Positions 1 through 5,132 of a DNA stretch of 9,893 nt are shown here, piece after piece. Made by a program: the position numbers and the translations under genes. Source of the DNA: MHLP01 sp043736515 (GTDB taxonomy: Bacteria; Patescibacteriota; Minisyncoccia; Phycocordibacterales; UBA6899). The notes beneath the pieces are model-generated. The model had not been told where the DNA came from. It did no database searches and saw only the letters and a list, made by a program, of their open reading frames with translations. Location of the stretch: assembly GCA_043736515.1 (NCBI GenBank), contig JAYTCK010000026.1, forward strand, positions 1-9,893. Reading direction: 5' to 3'. Numbering within the stretch: the stretch's first letter is position 1; each line of letters starts with the position of its first letter.

Positions 1-1124
1 CGCGCGGCAAGATCAGTCGCAGGTGCATCAGCTTTTGTGTGAAATCCAACAACAAGTGTCGTGCCTGACCCAAGCGCTGACTTTATATCAGTTTCTGAAA
101 TTGGCCCGACACCCTTTTGAATGATCTTGACGACAACACGTTCGTGTTTGAGTTTCGCGAGTTCGCCCTGTACTGCCTCAAGTGTGCCCGCAGCATCCGT
201 TTTCAAAATAATCGGAATAACAACAGTATCCTTGTTCATATCAACACGCTCGAAAGCCTTGGTCGGATTTTTTGCCGCTTCGCCCACGCGTTCCTCGGCA
301 CTCTTCTTGCTGGCAAAGGCCTGCACTACAGCACCAACAGCGGGGGATTCGGTCCAGCCTGCAATGCTGATGGGGGAGGAGAAAGTAGCCTCGGGGATAG
401 GTTTCCCCATAAAGTTTTCCATAATACGCACGGGTGCCATGGAGGTTTCAGCCACAACATACATACCGCGCGAGAAAGTTCCGTCCGTAATCACTACCGT
501 AGCAGTAATACCTTTTTTAGAATCCATGTGCGACTCAATGACCACTCCTTCTCCGGGCTTTGATGCGTCACCTTTGAGCTCTGCGAGTTCTGCGACAAGA
601 AGCATGACATCAAGCAGCTCCGGGACACCTTTTCCTGTTTTTGCGGAGATGGCCACCCAGGGTATCTGGCCCCCGTATCCTTCGACAAAAATTTCAGCTT
701 CAGCAAGTGTTTGCTTGGTGAGCTCAACATTCGCATTGGGTCGGTCGATTTTATTGATTGCAACGATAAAGGGGATCTCGGCCTCTTTGATGGATTTGTA
801 TGCCTCAAGCGTTTGAGCCTTCACTCCGTCCTCGGCAGAGACGACAAGCACCGCAATGTCAGCAACGCGTGCACCGCGAGCACGCATGCCCTTAAATGCC
901 TCGTGCCCGGGAGTATCAAGGAAGGTAATGCGCTTCAGCTCACCATCGCTAGTCTTGTGCGTCACTTCATAGGCGGAAATATGCTGTGTGATACCGCCGG
1001 CTTCACCTGCAACAACATTTGCACTTCTTATGTAGTCCAAAAGTGTCGACTTGCCGTGGTCGATGTGTCCCATGATAACAACAATGGGAGGTCGGGCTGT
1101 GGGTGTGGGGGTTTTTTGAGCCAT
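1..1124 (-). CDS. infB: Translation initiation factor IF-2, C-terminal part beyond left edge
   Basis: This GTPase places initiator tRNA on the 30S subunit and promotes subunit joining in the cytoplasm. About 374 codons are visible, reading leftwards and leaving the window without a stop. The G-domain motifs are all present in order: GHIDHGKS (residues 19-26, G1; usually GHVDHGKT), GGITQHI (G2), DTPGHEAF (G3), NKID (G4) and SAKTG (G5). The beta-barrel domain II and the start of domain III follow; domain III/IV (C1/C2, tRNA binding) lies mostly off the edge. The ATG at 1124 gives only about ten residues before the G-domain strand, and an in-frame TAG lies about 20 bases upstream, so the long N-terminal region of E. 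coli IF-2 is absent. There is no Shine-Dalgarno before the ATG. It lies 61 bp after the DUF4446 gene on the same strand and is probably cotranscribed with it. Identity is certain. Confidence 0.97.
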   Translation of the reverse strand, partial: MAQKTPTPTARPPIVVIMGHIDHGKSTLLDYIRSANVVAGEAGGITQHISAYEVTHKTSDGELKRITFLDTPGHEAFKGMRARGARVADIAVLVVSAEDGVKAQTLEAYKSIKEAEIPFIVAINKIDRPNANVELTKQTLAEAEIFVEGYGGQIPWVAISAKTGKGVPELLDVMLLVAELAELKGDASKPGEGVVIESHMDSKKGITATVVITDGTFSRGMYVVAETSMAPVRIMENFMGKPIPEATFSSPISIAGWTESPAVGAVVQAFASKKSAEERVGEAAKNPTKAFERVDMNKDTVVIPIILKTDAAGTLEAVQGELAKLKHERVVVKIIQKGVGPISETDIKSALGSGTTLVVGFHTKADAPATDLAA

Positions 1125-1185
1125 ATCTGTAATATGGCGATACTACCACACAAATCAGAGCTCAGGAAGGGACCCCGCTCTTCTG

Positions 1186-1632
1186 CTAGCTCTTGAGCAC
1201 CTCTTTTTCTTCGTCGGTCAATTCAAATTCGGAGACACGAGCTTTCACGGGTTTTGCAAAGACGCTCACTTTCTCGCGAGAGTAGAGCGATGAGATGACA
1301 ACGCCATCACCCTCTTCGTTAAGAAATGATGTAGCAAAGCTTTGATTGCCGCCGCTCCCGGTGCCGGCAAAGGGGTTAAAACGAAGGGTTTTCACACCAT
1401 GAATTTTTTTCTTAATTCGTGCATCGAGATTTCCGAGTTCCGCTTCGACGGCAGCACGAAAACGAACAAGATCATTGATTGTATCGCGGTTTGCATTTAT
1501 GGAATCTTCAAGAGATGCGCCATTTTTTCCAGAAAGCATATTTCCTATACGTTGCTCAAGAAGAATAATCCACGCGAGGAGGACAATGATCGCTGCGCCA
1601 AGGAGAATAATCGCAATGAGTTCGGGAGACAT
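1186..1632 (-). CDS. DUF4446 family membrane-anchored protein
   Basis: This 148-residue protein has one N-terminal membrane segment (about residues 4-26, a run of I, L, A and V). A hydrophilic, probably coiled-coil stretch follows (about 30-78, containing a GKNGASLED block). A C-terminal domain (about 83-148) has the pattern LRFNPFAGTGSGGNQSFA, then DGVVISSLYSREKVSVFAKPV, then a final SEFELTDEEKEVL. That arrangement matches my recollection of DUF4446, a family of unknown function in Firmicutes and candidate-phyla bacteria. The start is ATG at 1632. It has no Shine-Dalgarno but sits directly behind a good promoter, so the mRNA is predicted to be leaderless. infB follows 61 bp downstream. Its biochemical role is unknown; the domain should face the cytoplasm or the outside depending on topology, which the few N-terminal charges do not settle. 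Confidence 0.88.
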   Translation of the reverse strand: MSPELIAIILLGAAIIVLLAWIILLEQRIGNMLSGKNGASLEDSINANRDTINDLVRFRAAVEAELGNLDARIKKKIHGVKTLRFNPFAGTGSGGNQSFATSFLNEEGDGVVISSLYSREKVSVFAKPVKARVSEFELTDEEKEVLKS

Positions 1633-1667
1633 ATATACATCATATCGCGACGAATGGTTTTTGTAAA
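1633..1667 (-). promoter_or_regulatory. Sigma-70-type promoter for DUF4446-infB, leaderless
   Basis: On the minus strand, TTTACA (1667-1662) is followed by exactly 17 bp and then TATGAT (1644-1639). Six bases then lead straight to the ATG at 1632. The usual start of transcription, about 7 bp after the -10 box, falls on the A of the start codon, so a leaderless transcript is expected. This agrees with the absence of a ribosome binding site. Confidence 0.65.
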
Positions 1668-1685
1668 AAACTAGAAAATTTCAGG

Positions 1686-1711
1686 CAATAAAAAAGCACC
1701 TATCAGTGCTT
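1686..1711 (-). terminator. Factor-independent terminator of the 65-residue gene
   Basis: Read on the minus strand, the stem AAGCAC / GTGCTT (1711-1706 with 1699-1694) has a six-base loop. The T-run (TTTTTT, part of it in the stem) follows at once. It begins right after the TAA of the small gene (1713-1715) and ends before the DUF4446 promoter, so the two leftward units are separate. The stem is short, so strength is uncertain. Confidence 0.65.
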
Positions 1712-1712
1712 A

Positions 1713-1910
1713 TTATATGAGAGTTACTGGAGCAGAAACGGTAAATGTGAAATCTTGGTTGCAGTGGGGACAGTGAAATTTTCCTCGCGACTGACGAGCG
1801 ATTTCCGCTTTAGCAATAGCCTGAGTGAGCAATGTGCCATGAACCGATTTGCACTCGGGGTTTTCCGAGTTCAAAAAAATACGCGCTTTCTCACTGCGAA
1901 GTGCCTTCAC
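1713..1910 (-). CDS. Small protein with Cys/His candidate zinc site, unknown function
   Basis: This small protein of 65 residues matches no family I can name. The start is GTG at 1910: AAAAAGGAG lies five bases upstream, a strong and well-spaced ribosome binding site that supports a real gene. The chain is basic and helical in its first two thirds. It then has HCPHC (residues 46-50) followed by a beta-like tail. Cys20, His24, Cys47 and Cys50 (with His46/His49 nearby) could bind one zinc ion; only one clear CxxC knuckle is present, so this is not a complete classic zinc ribbon. It is transcribed divergently from the cysteine desulfurase and has its own terminator. A nucleic-acid-binding or regulatory role is possible but rests only on size, charge and the candidate metal site. 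Confidence 0.72.
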   Translation of the reverse strand: MKALRSEKARIFLNSENPECKSVHGTLLTQAIAKAEIARQSRGKFHCPHCNQDFTFTVSAPVTLI

Positions 1911-1915
1911 ACGTT

Positions 1916-1922
1916 CTCCTTT
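1916..1922 (-). promoter_or_regulatory. Ribosome binding site fixing a GTG start
   Basis: AAGGAG on the minus strand lies five bases before GTG at 1910. It is one of the clearest Shine-Dalgarno sequences in the window and decides the start of the 65-residue gene. Confidence 0.75.
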
Positions 1923-1957
1923 TTTATCTCAATTTAGCCTATCAGCGCTATTCTGTT

Positions 1958-1975
1958 GTTGCAAATATTAGCAAC
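1958..1975. promoter_or_regulatory. 18-bp palindrome, candidate operator
   Basis: GTTGCAAATATTAGCAAC reads the same on both strands except at the fifth and fourteenth bases: arms GTTGC/GCAAC around a symmetric AATATT core. It covers the -35 box and spacer of the rightward cysteine desulfurase promoter and sits upstream of the divergent 65-residue gene, where a repressor could control both. No regulator is identified. Confidence 0.5.
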
Positions 1976-1986
1976 TATTCTACACT
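1959..1986 (+). promoter_or_regulatory. Promoter of the cysteine desulfurase gene
   Basis: TTGCAA (1959-1964), a 16-bp gap and TACACT (1981-1986) precede the ATG at 1994 by seven bases. Transcription would start at or within a base or two of the ATG, giving a leaderless or near-leaderless mRNA. An alternative -10 is TATTCT (1976-1981), which would leave about six leader bases. Confidence 0.5.
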
Positions 1987-1993
1987 TGCCAAC

Positions 1994-3217
1994 ATGAAGC
2001 GTATTTATCTCGATCATGCTGCGGCGACTCCTGTTGACCCACAAGTGCTTAAGGCGATGGAACCATTTTGGGGTGAGGCATATGGCAACCCGGGTGCCAT
2101 CCATGCGGAAGGCATAGCTGCGAGGAAAGCTATTGATCATGCCCGTAAACAAATTACTGACGAACTGGAAGTGCGCGCCGATGAGATAATTTTTACCGGA
2201 AGTGCCACCGAGTCGTGCAACCTTGCACTGATCGGCACGGTGCGTGCATGGCAAAAGACGCACGATGCAACCCCTCATATCATTGTGAGTGCGATTGAAC
2301 ACGATGCGGTGCTGGGTGCCGCCTTGCAGCTTGAAGCAGAGGGTGTGCGGGTCACGAGACTTCCTGTCGACGCGGGAGGCCTTGTCGATCTCGACGCGCT
2401 CAAGGATGCGCTCACTACAGAAACCGTTCTTGTCTCGGTCATGTATGCCAACAATGAGATCGGCACCATTCAACCAATCAAAGAAATTGCCAAAGCGATT
2501 CGTAAATGGAAAAAAGAAGTGCGCGGCGTTGTGCGCGACACTCCACCATCCGGTGATGATATATACCCCCTCGTTCATACCGACGCATGCCAAGCTGCAA
2601 ATTACTGCGACATGCGTGTGCCGAGCCTTGGAGTCGATCTCCTTACGCTCAACAGTGCCAAGATCTATGGACCGAAGGGTGTAGGGCTCCTCTATGTTGC
2701 ACGCGGTATTCCACTCACTGCGCTTATCGTCGGAGGAGGACAGGAAAGGGGATACCGCGGGGGTACAGAAAGTGTTCCGGGCATTGTCGGATTCGCGGAG
2801 GCATTCATCATTGCGAGAGCCATTGCGGCACAAGAATCACAAAGACTCACGGAGATCCGTAACTATACTATCGAAAAATTACTCACTATCGAAGGACTCG
2901 TCGTGAATGGTACGACAAAGGATCGCTTGCCCAATAATATAAATTTCTCTTTACCCGCAGTCGATCACGAATTCATCGTACTCGCACTCGACGTACGAGG
3001 AATTGCTGTTGCAACAAAAAGTGCATGCAATGAGCAGGACGCAGAAACATCACATGTACTGCTTGCACTACAAGAAGGAGGGGACACACCACGTTCATCA
3101 AGTGGTATCCGGCTCTCGTTCGGCCGAGCGACCACACGCGAAGATATCGATACATTCATCGAAGCACTCAACGTTATCCAGAGTACGATGGTTGTGTCCA
3201 CACAAGCAGTAGATTAG
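1994..3217 (+). CDS. Cysteine desulfurase, NifS/IscS-type class V aminotransferase
   Basis: This 407-residue PLP enzyme removes sulfur from L-cysteine as an enzyme persulfide, for tRNA thiolation or Fe-S clusters. Visible landmarks are YLDHAAATP (5-13), the PLP-stacking His103 in SAIEHDAV, NNEIG (153-157), Asp197 and Gln200 in HTDACQ, the PLP lysine Lys223 in NSAKIYGPKGVG, RGGTES (255-260) and the catalytic Cys345 in KSACNEQ. The residue before the PLP lysine is Ala instead of the usual His. An extra hydrophilic loop (about 172-192) precedes the HTDACQ strand. Length is normal for IscS. The ATG at 1994 begins just before the conserved first strand. An upstream extension of the frame to 1832 would cross the promoter and overlap the divergent gene, so it is rejected. 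No Shine-Dalgarno is present. The transporter gene starts 9 bp later. Neither iscU nor mnmA is visible, so the sulfur acceptor is open. Confidence 0.93.
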   Translation: MKRIYLDHAAATPVDPQVLKAMEPFWGEAYGNPGAIHAEGIAARKAIDHARKQITDELEVRADEIIFTGSATESCNLALIGTVRAWQKTHDATPHIIVSAIEHDAVLGAALQLEAEGVRVTRLPVDAGGLVDLDALKDALTTETVLVSVMYANNEIGTIQPIKEIAKAIRKWKKEVRGVVRDTPPSGDDIYPLVHTDACQAANYCDMRVPSLGVDLLTLNSAKIYGPKGVGLLYVARGIPLTALIVGGGQERGYRGGTESVPGIVGFAEAFIIARAIAAQESQRLTEIRNYTIEKLLTIEGLVVNGTTKDRLPNNINFSLPAVDHEFIVLALDVRGIAVATKSACNEQDAETSHVLLALQEGGDTPRSSSGIRLSFGRATTREDIDTFIEALNVIQSTMVVSTQAVD

Positions 3218-3226
3218 AATAGAAAG

Positions 3227-3766
3227 ATGCATATCCTTTCATTCACGGTATTTTTTTGCGTGCTGTCCGTGCTTTTCCAATTTATTTTCATCGGTTCACC
3301 TGAGTACCTTCTCTCCCTTGACCCTCTCCGTATCGGTCTCTCAGCTGTAGTCTCAACTTTGCTCTTTCTCGTGGCTGACGTCGTCAATGAACGGTATGGA
3401 CTCAAAATTACACTGCGTATGATTGTGTTCGGAATTCTGGCTCAAGGTATCGCAATTGCGTGCGCGAATGCTGCGGGCATCCATGTTGAGCTTGCACTTG
3501 CCACATTCGGACTCATAGGACTTTTCTTCGGAGAAGTTGCCGACGCATCAATCTATGCCGCAATGCGCCGATATACAGGAGATCGTTTCCTTGTGCTCCG
3601 GACATTTGTATCCACCACGGTGGCCATCCTTATTGAAGGTGCAATGTTGTTCTACGCAGCGACCAATTTGGTCCTTATCATACCCCAATTTACTTGGAAG
3701 TTTCTCTCCTCGTTGTTGAATTTACCCACTGTGTTCTTTTTTCGCAAACGCCTTTTCGGACAATGA
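3227..3766 (+). CDS. Vut_1/YhhQ-like queuosine precursor transporter
   Basis: This 179-residue integral membrane protein has about six hydrophobic segments (near 3-23, 34-52, 62-83, 89-112, 120-145 and 147-172). The pattern ADVVNERYG followed by an amphipathic turn (50-58), then GEVADASIY (102-110) and a basic RRYTGDRFLVLRTFVST (114-130), fits the Vut_1 (DUF165) family. That family includes YhhQ, which imports queuosine precursors. The protein is somewhat short for the family, with little beyond the six helices. It starts 9 bp after the desulfurase stop, with only a weak purine-rich AGAAAG ahead of the ATG, so translation is probably coupled within one operon. Import of a queuine-like base would suit a small-genome bacterium that cannot make it. 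Substrate is inferred from family only; other vitamin-like bases are possible. Confidence 0.7.
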   Translation: MHILSFTVFFCVLSVLFQFIFIGSPEYLLSLDPLRIGLSAVVSTLLFLVADVVNERYGLKITLRMIVFGILAQGIAIACANAAGIHVELALATFGLIGLFFGEVADASIYAAMRRYTGDRFLVLRTFVSTTVAILIEGAMLFYAATNLVLIIPQFTWKFLSSLLNLPTVFFFRKRLFGQ

Positions 3767-3772
3767 TATAAT
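3764..3772 (+). promoter_or_regulatory. Extended -10 candidate upstream of superoxide dismutase
   Basis: TGATATAAT is a perfect TGn-TATAAT extended -10 box and overlaps the stop codon of the transporter. No clear -35 box is seen. It would start a transcript near 3779 with a leader of about 70 bases before the dismutase ATG. It competes with the closer candidate at 3812-3842. Confidence 0.35.
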
Positions 3773-3811
3773 TCATCAGGAATTTCATTCACCTTGGTAC
3801 ACTACATATTG

Positions 3812-3842
3812 TTGCCACTTATTTCTTATTAGTAACTATTTT
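3812..3842 (+). promoter_or_regulatory. Candidate promoter next to the superoxide dismutase start
   Basis: TTGCCA (3812-3817) and TATTTT (3837-3842) are 19 bp apart, wider than ideal, and the ATG follows five bases after the -10. The stretch TTAGTAACTATTTT here resembles TTAGCAACTATTCT in front of the cysteine desulfurase. A leaderless start would fit the lack of any Shine-Dalgarno. Confidence 0.35.
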
Positions 3843-3847
3843 AATTT

Positions 3848-4420
3848 ATGTACACCGCAAAAAACTTTGAAGCACTTTTGGGAACTCCCGGATTTAGTGA
3901 CACGCTTCTCAAGAATCATTTCACCCTCTATGAGGGCTATGTGAAAAATACCAACTCACTGATTGAAATGCTGCGCGCTGGTAAGCATGCCGCGGGGACT
4001 CCCGAGTACAACGAGCTCACTCGTCGCTTTGGGTGGGAGTGGAATGGTATGCGTCTCCACGAGCTGTATTTTGGGAACATGGCAAATGGTGGTGTCGCAC
4101 TCACAGAAGGTAGTGAGCTCGAGAAGGTACTCACGCATGTGTGGGGTTCGGTCGAGAATTGGAAGAAAGATTTTATTGCCGTCGGTGCAATGCGCGGTAT
4201 CGGCTGGGCAGTCCTTACGTATGATGCAGAAAAGCAAATGGTGTTTAACACATGGGTCAACGAACACGATGGTGGGCATCTTGCGGGCGGGAAGCCCATA
4301 CTCGTCATGGACGTATTCGAGCATGCATATATTTCTGATTATGGTATCAAGCGTGCAGACTATATTGCCTCCTTCATGAATGCGATAGACTGGTCGGTGG
4401 CGGAAAAACGTTTGGGATAA
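3848..4420 (+). CDS. Superoxide dismutase, Fe/Mn family
   Basis: This 190-residue enzyme converts superoxide to hydrogen peroxide and oxygen. The four metal ligands of the family can be placed: His24 (KNHFTLY), His71 (NGMRLHELYF), Asp155 and His159 (MDVFEHAY). GYVKNTN (30-36) corresponds to the TYVNNLN strand, and the C-terminal core (WVNEHDGGHL, ILVMDVFEHAYISDY) is intact. The protein has no signal peptide, so it acts in the cytoplasm. Differences from the textbook enzymes are Phe for Trp in DVWEHAY, and one residue fewer between the first His and the Tyr of the YV..N strand (7 rather than 8, by my recollection of E. coli numbering). Metal choice cannot be told: Val153 stands two before the Asp ligand, a position linked to Fe/Mn preference. 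No Shine-Dalgarno precedes the ATG, and a terminator follows at 4446. Most candidate-phyla genomes have few redox defences, so this is likely a main one. Confidence 0.93.
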   Translation: MYTAKNFEALLGTPGFSDTLLKNHFTLYEGYVKNTNSLIEMLRAGKHAAGTPEYNELTRRFGWEWNGMRLHELYFGNMANGGVALTEGSELEKVLTHVWGSVENWKKDFIAVGAMRGIGWAVLTYDAEKQMVFNTWVNEHDGGHLAGGKPILVMDVFEHAYISDYGIKRADYIASFMNAIDWSVAEKRLG

Positions 4421-4445
4421 AGCCCGCCTCCATCCTTGCATAATC

Positions 4446-4483
4446 AAAACCTCTCTGATAGTTTCAGTGAGGTTTTGTTTTGT
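4446..4483 (+). terminator. Factor-independent terminator after superoxide dismutase
   Basis: AAAACCTC (4446-4453) pairs with GAGGTTTT (4469-4476). Inside, CTGA/TCAG pairs over a five-base loop after a T-T mismatch. A T-rich tail (GTTTTGTTTTG-like) follows. It ends about 20 bases before the next gene's start codon. Confidence 0.75.
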
Positions 4484-4503
4484 TCGACAACCTGGAGTAG
4501 ATG

Positions 4504-5049
4504 ATGATTCGATTTCTCTCTGCGCTCGTAATTCCTCTTTGCGCCCTCTCTGCGCACGCAAAAGACACCGTTGTCCTGTGTGAAAAAACTGATGACCCAG
4601 CTTCAGAATTGGCATTCGGCAAAGCGGTCGATGATCTCATTTCAAAAGGCTATGAACTAAAGGGTGTGGGTAGGACAGTCAAAAAGTCCAAGGAGACCTA
4701 TGTTGGTACCGGACTGAGTCTTGGCATGGGACCCAAGGGTGCGCGTGTGATTGCCTTTAATGCATCGCGTGGTTCGCCAGCTGCTCGAACCGAAATGTTT
4801 GGTAGGCACTCATATTACCCATATGTTGTGAGGTCAATCAACGGCATTTCGTCGATTGATATGGACCTGGACGAAGCAGCCAATTTGATCCGTGGAAACA
4901 AAAAGGTGGGAACCGGTGTAGTGCTTGTATTGGCTCGTCACAACACACCCTACGGAGAAGGCAGGGAATATGCGCGATTTATCGAACGCAAATCATTCAG
5001 TATTTCTGTTAGCGTAACGTGCGAGAAGATTGAAATTACGAAGCAGTGA
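4504..5049 (+). CDS. Secreted stand-alone PDZ-like protein
   Basis: This protein is predicted to be exported. From ATG at 4504 (181 residues), a basic Ile-Arg start, a hydrophobic core and SAHA|KD give a signal peptide with cleavage near residue 19-20. ATG at 4501 is also possible, but GGAG (4494-4497) is better spaced from 4504. The mature part has a helical region (about 30-65) and then a PDZ-like fold. A GLSLGM stretch sits at the place of the carboxylate-binding loop, followed by ARVIAF, GSPAAR, VVRSINGI, DLDEAANLIRG and GTGVVLVLAR, in the same order as PDZ domains of Ctp and HtrA proteases. No protease domain is attached. The two cysteines of the mature chain, one near each end, could form a disulfide. 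Terminators flank it on both sides, so it is a single-gene unit. The next gene encodes a membrane-anchored HtrA-like fold without PDZ. Partner and ligand are unknown. Confidence 0.8.
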   Translation: MIRFLSALVIPLCALSAHAKDTVVLCEKTDDPASELAFGKAVDDLISKGYELKGVGRTVKKSKETYVGTGLSLGMGPKGARVIAFNASRGSPAARTEMFGRHSYYPYVVRSINGISSIDMDLDEAANLIRGNKKVGTGVVLVLARHNTPYGEGREYARFIERKSFSISVSVTCEKIEITKQ

Positions 5050-5052
5050 GAT

Positions 5053-5080
5053 AAACGACCCCAATCGGGGTCGTTTTTTT
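5053..5080 (+). terminator. Strong factor-independent terminator
   Basis: AAACGACCCC (5053-5062) and GGGGTCGTTT (5067-5076) form a perfect ten-pair stem over the loop AATC. Seven T (5074-5080, the first three also in the stem) end it. It lies four bases after the PDZ gene's stop codon. Confidence 0.92.
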
Positions 5081-5117
5081 ATACACACCATTACTGTGCG
5101 TAATTTTCCATTCAGTA

Positions 5118-5126
5118 TGCTAAAAT
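5118..5126 (+). promoter_or_regulatory. Extended -10 promoter, leaderless
   Basis: TGCTAAAAT fits the extended -10 form TGn-TAAAAT. Six bases separate it from ATG at 5133, the same spacing as for the DUF4446 gene, so transcription should begin at the ATG. No -35 box is evident, as is usual for extended -10 promoters. The gene has no Shine-Dalgarno. Confidence 0.55.
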
Positions 5127-5132
5127 AGAGTT

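Noticed and set aside
121..816. A 231-codon open frame on the plus strand
   Set aside because: It lies wholly antisense to infB, whose G-domain motifs are unmistakable, and its Ser/Thr/Ala-rich translation has no recognisable domain.
1699..1949. CCTATCAGTGCT (1699-1710) and CCTATCAGCGCT (1938-1949), a 12-base near-repeat on both sides of the 65-residue gene
   Set aside because: One copy is explained by the terminator hairpin, and one 11-of-12 match is weak evidence for an attachment site or a mobile unit; no insertion-like gene is present.
1832..1993. A 54-codon N-terminal extension of the cysteine desulfurase
   Set aside because: It would run through the promoter and palindrome and overlap the divergent 65-residue gene; the family fold begins right after ATG at 1994.
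1934..2833. A 299-codon open frame on the minus strand
   Set aside because: It is antisense to the cysteine desulfurase gene and lacks any motif; the long frame follows from codon composition of the real gene.
3956..4615. A 219-codon open frame on the minus strand
   Set aside because: It covers the dismutase gene, a terminator and the start of the PDZ gene on the other strand, and shows no domain.
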